64,000 nt of DNA, taken from Pseudomonas hamedanensis. GTDB taxonomy: Bacteria; Pseudomonadota; Gammaproteobacteria; Pseudomonadales; Pseudomonadaceae. The DNA lies in the NCBI RefSeq assembly GCF_014268595.2, contig NZ_CP077091.1, forward strand, positions 5,558,501-5,622,500, written 5' to 3'. The notes under the pieces were generated by a model that saw nothing but the letters and a program-made list of their open reading frames with translations, had not been told where the DNA came from and did no database searches. Within the stretch, counting starts at the first letter, position 1, and each line of letters starts with the position of its first letter. Below, piece by piece: positions 10,597-19,898 of the stretch. A program made the translations under genes and the position numbers.

Positions 10597-11537
10597 TGAA
10601 CGAAAAAACCGACAGCAGCGCCCAGGAAGACCTCGGCGCCGACTTCAAGAAAGCCCTCGACGAGGGCTGGCTGCCAATCCGCGAAGTCGCGCGGCAGACC
10701 GGGGTCAACGCCATTACCTTGCGTGCGTGGGAACGCCGCTACGGGCTGGTCGTGCCACAGCGCACGCCCAAGGGCCACCGTTTGTATTCAGCCGAACATG
10801 TGCAGCGGATTCTGGCCATTCTCACCTGGCTCAACCGTGGCGTTGCCGTCAGCCAGGTCAAGCCTCTGCTCGACACGCCGCAAGCGTTCAGCGAAACCGT
10901 GGAAAACGACTGGCAACGCTTGCAGCAGACGCTGCTCGCCGCGGTTACCGCACTCAATGAACGCACGCTGGATGACAGCGTCAACCAAGCCATGGCGCTG
11001 TACCCGCCGCGCACGCTGTGCGAACAACTGCTGATGCCGTTGCTGAGCGAACTCGAACAGCGCTGGCAGGGCCAGTTCGGCGCGCAGATGGAGCGGGTGT
11101 TTTTCCTGTCCTGGCTGCGCAGTAAATTCGGCGCACGCATCTACCACAACAACCGCCAACTGCATGCCGCACCGCTGCTGCTGATCAATCATTCCGACCT
11201 GCCACTGGAACCCCAACTGTGGCTGTGCGCGTGGCTGATCAGCAGCGCTGATTGCCCGGTGCAGGTGTTCGACTGGCCGCTGCCGGCCGGTGAACTTGCG
11301 TTGACCGTCGAACAGCTCCAGGCCCGTGGCGTTCTGCTGTATTCCAGCAAAGCCCTGCAACTGGCGCAGTTGCCAAAACTGTTGGCAAACGTCGGTTGCC
11401 CGACATTGATCGCCGGACCGGCGGTGCATATCCACCACGCCGAGTTGTCCGCCAGAACTGCCGAATCCGCCGATTTATTCCTGGCTGAAGATCCGCTTGC
11501 TGCGCACCAGGCGCTGCTCGAGCGCGGCCTGATTTGA
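10596..11537 (+). CDS. litR: MerR-family regulator of the LitR/CarH type, lacking the B12 motif
   Basis: A 313-residue transcription regulator with an N-terminal MerR winged helix (WLPIREVARQTGVNAITLRAW, ERRYG, TPKGHRLYSAEH; about residues 25-70), then a helical middle and a C-terminal Rossmann-like half. That architecture matches CarH/LitR photoreceptors. The C-terminal half has no DxHxxG cobalamin-binding signature, so it should not sense light through B12. This matches the class II LitR proteins reported in P. putida, which respond to light through a partner LOV protein (known from the literature, not shown here). It sits directly upstream of the photolyase gene, and TGTACA boxes before the operon are its likely targets. 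The gene symbol is by homology. Confidence 0.82.
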   Translation: MNEKTDSSAQEDLGADFKKALDEGWLPIREVARQTGVNAITLRAWERRYGLVVPQRTPKGHRLYSAEHVQRILAILTWLNRGVAVSQVKPLLDTPQAFSETVENDWQRLQQTLLAAVTALNERTLDDSVNQAMALYPPRTLCEQLLMPLLSELEQRWQGQFGAQMERVFFLSWLRSKFGARIYHNNRQLHAAPLLLINHSDLPLEPQLWLCAWLISSADCPVQVFDWPLPAGELALTVEQLQARGVLLYSSKALQLAQLPKLLANVGCPTLIAGPAVHIHHAELSARTAESADLFLAEDPLAAHQALLERGLI

Positions 11538-11553
11538 TGATGAGTCCAACGAC

Positions 11554-12999
11554 ATGCAACTGATCTGGCTGCGCAGCGACTTGCGCCAACACGACAACAC
11601 TGCCCTGGCGGCCGCCGCAGCGCGCGGCCCGACCGTGGCCGTGTACCTGTTGAGCCCGCAGCAATGGCTGGAACATGACGATGCGCCGTGCAAGGTGGAT
11701 TTCTGGCTGCGCAACCTGCGCGAGCTGAGCCACAGTCTCGGCGCGCTGAACATCCCGCTGTTGATTCGCAGCGCAGCGCACTGGGACCAGGCGCCGGCAG
11801 AACTGCTCAAGCTCTGCCGGCAATTGAAGATCGAAGCGGTTCACGTCAACGAGGAATACGGCGTTCATGAAAGCCGTCGCGATGAAGCCGTGGCCGAAAC
11901 GTTGCGGGCCGAGGGCATCGAATTCCACAGTTATCTGGATCAGTTGCTGTTCAAACCCGGCACCGTGCTGACCAGAACCGGTACTTACTTTCAGGTCTTC
12001 AGCCAGTTCCGCAAAGTCTGCTACGAACGCCTGCACGGTTCGCTGCCGTCACGGCTCAAGGCACCGGGCAAACAGGCTGCGCTGAACATCGCCAGCGATG
12101 CGATTCCCGACGAGGTCAAAGGCTTCGCCACGCCGAGCGAATCGCTGCGCGCATTGTGGCCGGCCGGCGAAGAAGAAGCGCGACGCCGTCTCGATACCTT
12201 CACCGATGCGCAGATCGACTATTACCAGAGCGAACGCGACTTTCCGGCCAAGCCCGGCACCAGCCAGCTCTCGCCTTATCTGGCCGCCGGGGTGATCTCG
12301 CCACGCCAGTGCCTGCACGCCGCGCTGCACAGCAATCAGGGCGAGTTCGAAAGCGGCAAGGTCGGCGCGGTCACCTGGATCAACGAACTGCTGTGGCGCG
12401 AGTTCTACAAACACATCCTGGTCGGCTATCCGCGAGTTTCGCGGCACCGCGCCTTCCGCCCGGAAACCGAAGCGCTGGCATGGCGTAACGCGCCGGAGGA
12501 TTTGAAGGCTTGGCAAGAGGCACGCACCGGCCTGCCGATCATCGACGCAGCGATGCGCCAATTGCTCGAAACCGGCTGGATGCATAACCGCCTGCGCATG
12601 GTGGTGGCGATGTTCCTGACCAAAAACCTGCTGATCGACTGGCGCGAAGGCGAACGTTTTTTCATGCGCCACCTGATCGATGGTGATCTGGCGGCGAACA
12701 ACGGTGGCTGGCAATGGAGCTCGTCGACCGGCACCGACTCAGCGCCGTACTTCCGCATTTTCAACCCGGTCAGCCAGTCGGAAAAGTTCGACGCCGAAGG
12801 CGTGTTCATCAAGCACTGGCTGCCGGAACTGGCTGGGCTCAACAAGAAGCAAGTACACAACCCGGCCAGCGCTGGAGGGCTGTTCGGCGTAGCGGATTAT
12901 CCGGCGCCGATCGTCAACCTCGGCGCTTCACGCGACCGCGCGCTGACGGCGTTCAAGAATCTGCCGTCGCGCCAGTCTGCCGGAGCCGTCAATGAGTGA
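11554..12999 (+). CDS. phrB: Deoxyribodipyrimidine photolyase
   Basis: It repairs cyclobutane pyrimidine dimers using blue light and FADH. The 481-residue protein has the N-terminal photolyase domain (MQLIWLRSDLRQHDNTAL) for the antenna cofactor. The C-terminal FAD domain carries the class I signatures TWINELLWREFYKHIL, GLPIIDAAMRQLLETGWMHN, RLRMVVAMFLTKNLLIDW and NNGGWQWSSSTGTDSAPYFR. The start is 16 bases after litR. The stop overlaps the next gene by eight bases. Residue patterns fit a CPD photolyase, not a (6-4) or DASH type. Confidence 0.96.
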   Translation: MQLIWLRSDLRQHDNTALAAAAARGPTVAVYLLSPQQWLEHDDAPCKVDFWLRNLRELSHSLGALNIPLLIRSAAHWDQAPAELLKLCRQLKIEAVHVNEEYGVHESRRDEAVAETLRAEGIEFHSYLDQLLFKPGTVLTRTGTYFQVFSQFRKVCYERLHGSLPSRLKAPGKQAALNIASDAIPDEVKGFATPSESLRALWPAGEEEARRRLDTFTDAQIDYYQSERDFPAKPGTSQLSPYLAAGVISPRQCLHAALHSNQGEFESGKVGAVTWINELLWREFYKHILVGYPRVSRHRAFRPETEALAWRNAPEDLKAWQEARTGLPIIDAAMRQLLETGWMHNRLRMVVAMFLTKNLLIDWREGERFFMRHLIDGDLAANNGGWQWSSSTGTDSAPYFRIFNPVSQSEKFDAEGVFIKHWLPELAGLNKKQVHNPASAGGLFGVADYPAPIVNLGASRDRALTAFKNLPSRQSAGAVNE

Positions 13000-13414
13000 A
13001 TTCCTGCGCAGCTTCGCCCGGAAATTTTCCGGGCTGAACAAAGACAACCTGCATCGCCTGGGCGAGCTGTACAGCAGCGACATTCATTTCACCGATCCAC
13101 TGCATGAAGTGCAGGGTCTGGCGCAACTGCAAGATTACTTCACCGAGTTGTACGCCAACGTCAGCGATCTGCGTTTCGATTTTCACGGTTTCGACCAGAT
13201 CGGCGAAGGTGAGGGTTACCTGCGCTGGGTCATGAGTTACCGCCACCCGCGTCTGGCCGGCGGCCGCGAGATTCGCGTCAACGGCTGTTCGCACCTGCTC
13301 TGGCGGGACAAGGTTTATCGCCACCGGGATTATTTCGATGCCGGGGCGCTGCTGTATGAACACTTGCCAATATTGGGCCGGGTGATTGCCTGGCTGAAAA
13401 GGAGAATGGGATGA
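12992..13414 (+). CDS. NTF2-fold (SnoaL-like) protein
   Basis: A 140-residue protein with the cone-shaped NTF2/SnoaL pattern: N-terminal helix FARKFSGLNKDNLHRLGELYSSDIHFTDPLHEVQG, then LQDYFTELYANVSDLRFDFHG and a strand-rich C-terminal part ending in DYFDAGALLYEHLP. Members of this fold can be small-ligand enzymes or dimerisation modules. The activity here is unknown. It overlaps phrB by eight bases and the SDR gene by four (ATGA). The same gene set in other bacteria is linked to singlet oxygen or light responses. Confidence 0.82.
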   Translation: MSEFLRSFARKFSGLNKDNLHRLGELYSSDIHFTDPLHEVQGLAQLQDYFTELYANVSDLRFDFHGFDQIGEGEGYLRWVMSYRHPRLAGGREIRVNGCSHLLWRDKVYRHRDYFDAGALLYEHLPILGRVIAWLKRRMG

Positions 13415-14193
13415 GTCGTACACCTCCACGGCGTTATTGGCTGACAGGGGCCAGCAGTGGCATCGGCGCTGCATTGTGTGAGTACATCCTCAAAAGCGGC
13501 GCGCATCTGGCCGTCAGCTCACGCAACGTTGCGCCACTCAAAGTCCTGTCCCAACGCTATCCGGGACAGGTGCTGGTGGTGCCGGGAGACCTGACCGACA
13601 GTCAGACCGTGCGCGAAATCGGTGAGCAGATCACCGAGGCCTGGGGTTCGCTGGACAGCGTGATTCTCAACGCCGGCACCTGTGAATATGTCGATGCCCG
13701 CCAGTTCGATGCCTCGATCATCGAACACGTGGTGCGCACCAATCTGCTTGCCAGCAGTTACTGCATCGAAGCCGCCCTGCCCCTGCTGCGCAAAGGCACC
13801 GCGCCGCACCTGGTCGGCATGGCCAGCTCGGTGACTTACCTGCCCCTGCCACGGGCTGAAGCCTACGGCGCATCGAAGGCCGGGCTGCGTTATCTGTTCG
13901 AATCACTGCGTATCGATCTGGCGGATGAAGGCATTGAAGTCACGGTGATCAGTCCCGGTTTCGTCGAAACGCCGCTGACCGAGAAGAACGATTTCCCGAT
14001 GCCGCTGAGCTGGCCTGTGGATAAAGCGGCTCGTCACATCTACGCCAAACTCAAGGACCGTCCGCTGGAAATTGCCTTTCCGGCGCTGTTCATGGCGGCG
14101 CTGTGGCCGCTGTCGAAACTGCCCGCCCGCGCTCAGCTCGCCATCGGCAAACGCATGGTGCGCAAAAACCCACCGCAGCGAGACCCGATATGA
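13411..14193 (+). CDS. Short-chain dehydrogenase/reductase
   Basis: A 260-residue classical SDR. The cofactor motif TGASSGIGAALCEY is at residues 11-24, NAG at about residue 88, and the catalytic Ser...YGASKAGL (S in MASSVTYLPLPRAEAYGASK) around residues 134-153. A hydrophobic C-terminal stretch (FPALFMAALWPLSKLP) suggests membrane association or a lipid substrate. It is translationally coupled at both ends (ATGA with the genes before and after). The substrate is unknown; a step in the same lipid modification as its neighbours is inferred. Confidence 0.9.
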   Translation: MSRTPPRRYWLTGASSGIGAALCEYILKSGAHLAVSSRNVAPLKVLSQRYPGQVLVVPGDLTDSQTVREIGEQITEAWGSLDSVILNAGTCEYVDARQFDASIIEHVVRTNLLASSYCIEAALPLLRKGTAPHLVGMASSVTYLPLPRAEAYGASKAGLRYLFESLRIDLADEGIEVTVISPGFVETPLTEKNDFPMPLSWPVDKAARHIYAKLKDRPLEIAFPALFMAALWPLSKLPARAQLAIGKRMVRKNPPQRDPI

Positions 14194-15437
14194 AAATCGC
14201 CGTGATTGGCAGCGGTATCGCCGGGCTCACCTGCGCCTACCTGCTCAAGCGCCGTCATGACATTACAGTGTTCGAAGCTGGCGACTGGGTCGGCGGTCAT
14301 ACGCACACCGTGCCGGTCAAGCACCAAGGCCAGGAGTTCGCCGTGGACACCGGGTTCATTGTCTTCAATGACTGGACCTATCCGAACTTCATCCGCTTGC
14401 TCAACCAGCTCGGCGTGGCTTTCAAACCGACCGAGATGAGTTTCTCGGTGACCGACCCGGACACCGGTGTGGAATACAACGGCAACAACCTCAACAGCCT
14501 GTTCGCCCAGCGCAGCAACCTGTTGTCGCCGGGTTTCTGGGGCATGCTGAAAGACATTCTGCGGTTCAACAAACAAGCCCAGCGTGATCTCGCCGAGTTG
14601 CGCATTGGCGCCGATACCACACTCGATGAATACCTGAAGGCTGGCGGTTACGGGGAGCGCTTCGTCCTGCATTACATCGTGCCGATGGGCGCGGCCATCT
14701 GGTCGATGCCCATGGCGCAGATGCTTAATTTCCCGCTGCAGTTTTTTCTGCGTTTCTTCAAGAATCACGGGCTGCTGTCCGTCAGCGATCGGCCGCAGTG
14801 GCAAGTCATTGTCGGCGGTTCGAGTGCTTACATCGCGCCGCTGACGGCGTCGTTCAAGGGCAATATTCGCCTCAATTGCGCGGTGACTCGCGTCGAACGC
14901 AACCAACACGGCGTGGTTATCCACAGCCCGGCCGGCATCGAACATTTCGACAAAGTGGTGTTCGCCTGCCACAGCGACCAGGCCCTGCAACTGCTGGCCA
15001 TCCCGAGCGATGCCGAACGGGCGATCCTCGGTGCCCTGCCCTATGCCGATAACGAAGTGGTGCTGCACACCGACACCGGCCTGCTGCCGACGCGCAAACG
15101 GGCCTGGGCCAGCTGGAACTATCGCCTCGGCGGCGCCGGGCATACCCGCGCGGCCGTCACGTACAACATGAACATCCTGCAGGGCATCGAGAGCGACACG
15201 ACGTTTTGCGTCAGCCTCAACCAAAGCGCGGGCATCGCCCCCGATAAGGTCCTCGCTCGCTACACCTACGCCCACCCGCAATACAGCCTCGCGGCGACGA
15301 CCGCGCAAAATCGCTGGGCCGAACTCGATGGTGCGCAACACACGCATTACTGCGGCGCGTACTGGGCCAATGGTTTTCATGAGGATGGTGTGGTCAGCGC
15401 CTTGCGCGTGGCGGCCTCGTTCGGTGAGACCTTATGA
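14190..15437 (+). CDS. FAD-dependent amine-oxidase/desaturase-like protein
   Basis: A 415-residue flavoprotein starting MKIAVIGSGIAGLTCAYLLKRR (FAD motif residues 3-20), then EAGDWVGGHTHTV and DTGFIVFNDWTYPNF, as in the COG2907 family related to phytoene-desaturase-type enzymes. The family nearly always travels with DUF1365 and a Cfa-type methyltransferase, as here. It probably acts on membrane fatty acyl chains; this is inferred from context. A four-base ATGA overlap couples it to the SDR and to DUF1365. A much longer frame from 14103 lies inside the SDR gene and is not used. Confidence 0.88.
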   Translation: MKIAVIGSGIAGLTCAYLLKRRHDITVFEAGDWVGGHTHTVPVKHQGQEFAVDTGFIVFNDWTYPNFIRLLNQLGVAFKPTEMSFSVTDPDTGVEYNGNNLNSLFAQRSNLLSPGFWGMLKDILRFNKQAQRDLAELRIGADTTLDEYLKAGGYGERFVLHYIVPMGAAIWSMPMAQMLNFPLQFFLRFFKNHGLLSVSDRPQWQVIVGGSSAYIAPLTASFKGNIRLNCAVTRVERNQHGVVIHSPAGIEHFDKVVFACHSDQALQLLAIPSDAERAILGALPYADNEVVLHTDTGLLPTRKRAWASWNYRLGGAGHTRAAVTYNMNILQGIESDTTFCVSLNQSAGIAPDKVLARYTYAHPQYSLAATTAQNRWAELDGAQHTHYCGAYWANGFHEDGVVSALRVAASFGETL

Positions 15438-16249
15438 ACAGCGCCCTGTACTCGGGCTGGATCGGCCACCGACGCTTCTCGCCCCGTCGCCACCAATTCC
15501 GTTACCGGGTCGGCCTGCTCTATCTCGACCTCAGCGAGCAGGAGGCCGTGTTGGCCTTGTCGCCCCTGGCCGGTCGCAGTCGCTTTGCGCCGTTTTCGTT
15601 CCGCGAAAGCGATTATCTAAAAGCATTTACCGCTCACGGCATACGCCTGATCGACGCCGTGCGCCAGCAGGTCGGCGCGGCCATCGGTCATGAGCCGCAA
15701 GGCGCGGTGTGCCTGCTGACCCAGCCACGCAGTTGGGGGCTGGCGTTCAATCCGGTGAGTTTCTTTTACTGCCACGAAGCCGACGGGCAACTGGCGGCGA
15801 TTGTCTGCGAAGTGACCAATACGCCGTGGCGCGAGCGTTATCACTACGTGCTGCCAGCGCGGACGCCGACCAGCCTGGTGGATTTCCATCAGCACTTCGC
15901 CGTGGCCAAGGCGTTTCACGTTTCGCCGTTCCTGCCGCGGGATCTGGAGTACCGCATGAGTTTCAGCCCGGCCGCGCAAACCCTCGGCGTGCACATGGCT
16001 GACTGGCAGGGCAACGAGAAACTGTTCGACGCCACGCTCAACCTTCGCCGCGAACCGCTCGATCGTCGCAGCCTGCACGGCTATCTGCGGCGCTTCCCGT
16101 GGATGACCGCGAAAACCGCCCTGGCGATTTACTGGCAAGCGCTGCGACTGCTGCTCAAGCGCGCGCCGATCTTCGCTCATCAGGCTGCCGACGGCAGCTT
16201 TCAAACCGCCTCTGTGCCTCCGAAGGAGCCGCACCATGAAATCCTCTAG
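15434..16249 (+). CDS. DUF1365 protein
   Basis: A 271-residue protein with the family hallmarks: N-terminal LYSGWIGHRRFSPRRHQFRYRV, central LLTQPRSWGLAFNPVSFFYCH, and a C-terminal basic stretch. Biochemical function is not known. It is consistently found between the FAD enzyme and the Cfa-like methyltransferase in photo-oxidative stress gene sets of proteobacteria, which suggests a shared lipid substrate. Its stop lies 14 bases inside the next gene. Confidence 0.9.
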   Translation: MNSALYSGWIGHRRFSPRRHQFRYRVGLLYLDLSEQEAVLALSPLAGRSRFAPFSFRESDYLKAFTAHGIRLIDAVRQQVGAAIGHEPQGAVCLLTQPRSWGLAFNPVSFFYCHEADGQLAAIVCEVTNTPWRERYHYVLPARTPTSLVDFHQHFAVAKAFHVSPFLPRDLEYRMSFSPAAQTLGVHMADWQGNEKLFDATLNLRREPLDRRSLHGYLRRFPWMTAKTALAIYWQALRLLLKRAPIFAHQAADGSFQTASVPPKEPHHEIL

Positions 16250-17501
16250 CCTGCCGCTCAGTCGCTTGAGCACCAACGGTCTGACCGGCTCGCTGCTGCG
16301 CCGTGGCGTGCTGCGCCAGTTGGCGCAGCTCAAACACGGGCAATTGATGGTCGTCGAGGATGGCGAGCAAATGCTCTTCGGCACCCCCGGCAGCGCTCTG
16401 CTCGGCGAAGTCCATGTGCTTGATCCGGCGCTGTGGGGCCTGATCGCCAGCAGCGGTTCCATCGGTGCCGGCGAAGCGTTCATCCACGGTTATTGGAGTT
16501 CACCGGACCTGACTGCCGTCGTCCGCGTCTTCGTCAGTAATCTCGATGTGCTCGATGCCATGGAAGGGGGGCTGGCGCGCCTTGGTCGGCCATTGGTGCA
16601 AGGCTTGCACTGGCTCAACCGCAACACGCGCAAGGGCTCGCAGAAAAACATCGCGGCGCATTACGACCTTGGCAATGAACTGTTTGAACAGTTTCTCGAC
16701 CCGACCATGATGTATTCCGCCGGGCAATTCCTCACGCCCACCGACACGCTGGAACAGGCGCAGTTGAACAAACTGGAACGGATCTGCCAGAAACTTGCCC
16801 TCCAGCCCAGCGACCACCTGCTGGAAATCGGCACGGGCTGGGGCAGCATGGCGCTCTACGCAGCGCAGCATTATGGCTGCCGCGTGACCACTACCACCCT
16901 GTCGAAAGAGCAGCACGCGTTCACTGCCAAACGCATCGAACAACTGGGCTTGCAGGATCGCGTCACCCTGCTGCTCAAGGATTACCGCGACCTCAGCGGC
17001 GAGTACGACAAACTGGTCTCGATCGAGATGATCGAAGCGGTCGGCCATCGCTTCCTGCCGACCTACTTCAAGCAATGCGCGCGCCTGCTCAAGAGCAACG
17101 GCTTGATGCTGTTGCAGGCAATCACCATTCGCGAACAGCGCTATGAGCAGGCCCGACGCAGCGTCGATTTTATCCAGCGCTATATCTTCCCTGGCGGCGC
17201 CTTGCCCTCGGTGCAGAAAATGCTCGACGTGGTCAGCCGCGACACCGACATGAACCTGCTGCACATGGAAGATTTCGGCCTGCACTACGCCAGGACCCTG
17301 CGCCTGTGGCACGAGAACTTTCGCCTGGCCCATGGCCGTTTGAATGAATTGGGCTACGACGATTATTTCCTGCGGCTGTGGGAGTTTTACCTGTGCTACT
17401 GCGAGGGTGGCTTTCTCGAACGCACCATCGGCACCGCGCAACTGTTACTGGCCAAACCGGCGGCGATGCCGACGCCTCTGCTCGGCCGCTTCGATGCTTG
17501 A
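16236..17501 (+). CDS. Cyclopropane-fatty-acyl-phospholipid synthase family methyltransferase
   Basis: A 421-residue SAM-dependent methyltransferase of the CfaA/UfaM type. The SAM motif LLEIGTGWGSMALYAA lies near residues 194-209, with YSAGQFLTPTDTLEQAQLNKLERIC before it and LVSIEMIEAVGHRFLPTYF after it. The C-terminal region holds RRSVDFIQRYIFPGGALPS. It transfers a methyl or methylene group to an unsaturated phospholipid acyl chain. The cyclopropane synthase of stationary phase is usually another gene, so a special lipid (for example a methylated or furan fatty acid precursor) is possible here; that is inference from neighbours. The start has AAGGAG ahead. The stop overlaps the next gene. 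Confidence 0.9.
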   Translation: MKSSSLPLSRLSTNGLTGSLLRRGVLRQLAQLKHGQLMVVEDGEQMLFGTPGSALLGEVHVLDPALWGLIASSGSIGAGEAFIHGYWSSPDLTAVVRVFVSNLDVLDAMEGGLARLGRPLVQGLHWLNRNTRKGSQKNIAAHYDLGNELFEQFLDPTMMYSAGQFLTPTDTLEQAQLNKLERICQKLALQPSDHLLEIGTGWGSMALYAAQHYGCRVTTTTLSKEQHAFTAKRIEQLGLQDRVTLLLKDYRDLSGEYDKLVSIEMIEAVGHRFLPTYFKQCARLLKSNGLMLLQAITIREQRYEQARRSVDFIQRYIFPGGALPSVQKMLDVVSRDTDMNLLHMEDFGLHYARTLRLWHENFRLAHGRLNELGYDDYFLRLWEFYLCYCEGGFLERTIGTAQLLLAKPAAMPTPLLGRFDA

Positions 17502-17985
17502 GCGTGCGGCCAATGCCGTGCTGTTTCAGCTCGGCTGGCTGGCCTGCGTGCTGGGCGGCGACAGCTTGTGGCTACTGCTGGCCCTGGCGGTGTTGGTGAT
17601 CCATCTGCGCTGGATCGGCAGTTGGGCGGCGGAGGGCCGTTTGATTCTTTGCGTGGTCATTGTCGGCACGGCGGTGGATGGGGTTTTGCGTTACCTCGGG
17701 GTGTTTCGGTTCGAGGATGCTTCGCCGCTGATTCCGCTCTGGCTGATGCTGCTCTGGGCGCTGCTGGCCACGACTTTGCGTCATTGCCTTGAATGGAGCG
17801 CCCGGCCTTGGTGGGCGGCCAGCGGGCTCGGTGCGGTGGGCGGGGCGCTGTCCTACTATGGCGGTGGGCGCTTGGCCGGGGTGCAATTTCCCTACGGCGA
17901 AGTCACCACGCTGATCGTCATCGGCCTGCTCTGGGCTCTGCTGTTTCCACTGCTGCACGTAATGGCTCGACGCCTGGCGCCTTGA
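17494..17985 (+). CDS. DUF2878 membrane protein
   Basis: A 163-residue hydrophobic protein with about five or six membrane segments (for example LGWLACVLGGDSLWLLLALAVL, LILCVVIVGTAVDGVL, LWLMLLWALLATTL, LIVIGLLWALLFPLLHVM) and the motif GRLAGVQFPYGE. It matches the DUF2878 family, found with the FAD enzyme/DUF1365/Cfa trio. It starts eight bases before the stop of the cfa-like gene. Function unknown. Confidence 0.85.
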   Translation: MLERAANAVLFQLGWLACVLGGDSLWLLLALAVLVIHLRWIGSWAAEGRLILCVVIVGTAVDGVLRYLGVFRFEDASPLIPLWLMLLWALLATTLRHCLEWSARPWWAASGLGAVGGALSYYGGGRLAGVQFPYGEVTTLIVIGLLWALLFPLLHVMARRLAP

Positions 17986-18037
17986 GCGTCCGTCTGCGCG
18001 TTCACACCCACGGCGATCACTGCCTTACACTGGCGCC

Positions 18038-18343
18038 ATGAAAACCATTCCTCATACGCAAATCGCCGAACCGGCGGTCACCTGTTCGACCTGCGCCGCG
18101 TGCTGTTGCCAGCTCGAAGTGCTGCTGATCACCGACACTGGCGTGCCGGATCGCTTTATCGATACCGATGAGTGGGGCGGCGAAGTCATGCTGCGCCTGG
18201 ACGACGGCTGGTGCGCGGCGCTGGACCGCGACAGCATGATGTGCACGATCTACGAGAAACGCCCGCTGATCTGCCGCGAGTTTGAGATGGGCGCAGCGGA
18301 GTGCATCGAAGAACGCCGGGGCATATCTACCGCCTACCGCTGA
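18038..18343 (+). CDS. YkgJ-type cysteine-cluster protein
   Basis: A 101-residue protein with clustered cysteines: VTCSTCAACCCQLEV near residues 13-27, WCAALDRDSMMCTIYEKRPLICREFEMG near 59-85, and a final C near 89. This is the CxxCxxCC pattern of the zinc/iron-chelating YkgJ/UPF0153 family. Metal binding is expected, the role is unknown. It lies 52 bases after the DUF2878 gene on the same strand and may be the last gene of the photolyase operon. A REP pair follows. Confidence 0.85.
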   Translation: MKTIPHTQIAEPAVTCSTCAACCCQLEVLLITDTGVPDRFIDTDEWGGEVMLRLDDGWCAALDRDSMMCTIYEKRPLICREFEMGAAECIEERRGISTAYR

Positions 18344-18366
18344 TTTTTGAACACCACAGAAACAAC

Positions 18367-18455
18367 TGTGGGAGCGGGCTTGCTCGCGAATGCGGTGGGT
18401 CAGCGCCCTATAGGCTGACTGACACACCGCCTTCGCGAGCAAGCCCGCTCCCACA
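18367..18455. repeat. REP inverted pair (tgtgggagcgggcttgctcgcgaa class)
   Basis: Inverted copies tgtgggagcgggcttgctcg and cgagcaagcccgctcccaca are separated by about 50 bases. It lies between the converging YkgJ-like gene and pagL. Confidence 0.92.
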
Positions 18456-18478
18456 ATGGGATTGCGCGTAGCGACTGA

Positions 18479-18997
18479 TTACAGCGGCATCGAGTAATGC
18501 AGTGAGTAGCTTTCTACGCCATCGTTGTCGCTGGACAGACCGGCGTTGGAATAGTGCGTGGCACGGATTCCGACTTCGTGGCCGCCATTGAAGCGCAGGC
18601 CAAAACCGAGACGGTCTTCGAACTGGAAGGAGCCGCCCAGTTTGTTGTCTTCGTATTCGGTGTTGGAGAACAACGCCACGCCGATACCGGCTTCAACGTA
18701 AGGTTTAACCGACTGACCGGCAAACTCGTAAACGAAGACAGGCGAGAACGACAGGCTGTTGTTGCTGGAGGTCTTGTCCCCTTCCCAGTAGGTGTACGCG
18801 CCACTCCAGTAACCGGTCAGGCGGCCGACATCGCTCTGCAGCCAGCTCTTGTCCCAATCGAAATTCATGCCCAGACGATAAGTCATGGTCGAATCGCTGG
18901 TCCCGCCCACCGCAAACTCTACGTCTGCAGCCTGTGCAGAAAGACTTTGCCCCATCAGTGCGGCCGCAATCGCGGCCAAGCAGAATAGTCGCTTCAC
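18479..18997 (-). CDS. pagL: Lipid A 3-O-deacylase
   Basis: An outer-membrane beta-barrel enzyme that removes the 3-position acyl chain of lipid A. The 172-residue precursor has a Sec signal peptide of 22-23 residues (MKRLFCLAAIAAALMGQSLSA). The catalytic triad is intact: His148, Ser150 (in RATHYSNAG) and Glu162 (GVESYSLHY). In mature numbering after a 22-residue peptide these become 126, 128 and 140, as published for PagL. It is transcribed alone, next to murI as in P. aeruginosa. PagL expression is often under PhoP/PmrA control; I see no clear operator. Confidence 0.92.
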   Translation of the reverse strand: MKRLFCLAAIAAALMGQSLSAQAADVEFAVGGTSDSTMTYRLGMNFDWDKSWLQSDVGRLTGYWSGAYTYWEGDKTSSNNSLSFSPVFVYEFAGQSVKPYVEAGIGVALFSNTEYEDNKLGGSFQFEDRLGFGLRFNGGHEVGIRATHYSNAGLSSDNDGVESYSLHYSMPL

Positions 18998-19106
18998 TTT
19001 GAAACTTCCTTTTCCGGAACGATCGTTTGGTTTTTAGTGCTTCTGTCGCTATAGAAATCTGCGCTTGGTCAGAAGTTCAGCGTTTTTTAGTTATTTCACA
19101 TTTTTT

Positions 19107-19898
19107 TTACAAGTCGAAGTTTTGCACATTCGACGCAGTTTGGCCCAGCAACGGTAGGATTTTTCTGAGAGATTGCGGATCAGCGCTGGTCCAGAACTTC
19201 ACAGGCAGGCTCGGACCGTCCGCGAGCAGATCGCGCTCGGCGAGCAAACGCTGAAGCTGCCGGGCCACGGCGGCTCCGGTGTCGATCAGGCTTATATCGT
19301 CGCCGATCATCGACCTGAGCAGCGGCCTGAGGAACGGATAGTGCGTGCAGCCAAGAATGATCGTGTCGCAGCCTTGAGCCAATAATGGCGTGACATAACC
19401 TTGCAACAACGTGCGCAGGTCGGCGCTGTGCAGATCGCCGTTTTCAATCCGCTCGACCAGCCCCGGACACGGCTGGGTGATGACTCTGACATCAGCCGCA
19501 AAGCGATCAAGCAACGCGGCAAACTTGGCGCTTTGCAAGGTACCCGTCGTCGCCAGCACGCCGACTACGCCACTGCGCGTGGCCGCTGCGGCGGGTTTGA
19601 CCGCCGGTTCCATGCCGACAATCGGCCAGTCGGGATAGTCGCGACGAAGATCGGCGACGCCGGCCACTGTCGCGGTGTTACACGCCAGCACCAGCGCCTT
19701 GGCGCCCTGCTCGCGGAAAAAAGCAGCCATCACGCTGCAACGCTGACGGATGAATTCCGGGGTTTTCTCACCGTAAGGAATGTGCCCGCAATCGCCGAGA
19801 TAGAGCAGCGATTCATTGGGCAGCAAACGCTGGATTTCTGCCAATACCGACAAGCCGCCGACGCCGGAATCGAACACGCCGATCGGCGCTTCACGCAT
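19107..19898 (-). CDS. murI: Glutamate racemase
   Basis: It makes D-glutamate for peptidoglycan in the cytoplasm. The two catalytic cysteines are in LACNTAT (Cys73) and LGCTHYP (Cys184). The family opening [22 protein letters not shown] follows the start at 19898. A longer frame upstream would lie within moeB and is not used. The start overlaps the end of moeB by eight bases. It is the last gene of the hemA-prfA-prmC-moeB-murI unit. Confidence 0.95.
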   Translation of the reverse strand: MREAPIGVFDSGVGGLSVLAEIQRLLPNESLLYLGDCGHIPYGEKTPEFIRQRCSVMAAFFREQGAKALVLACNTATVAGVADLRRDYPDWPIVGMEPAVKPAAAATRSGVVGVLATTGTLQSAKFAALLDRFAADVRVITQPCPGLVERIENGDLHSADLRTLLQGYVTPLLAQGCDTIILGCTHYPFLRPLLRSMIGDDISLIDTGAAVARQLQRLLAERDLLADGPSLPVKFWTSADPQSLRKILPLLGQTASNVQNFDL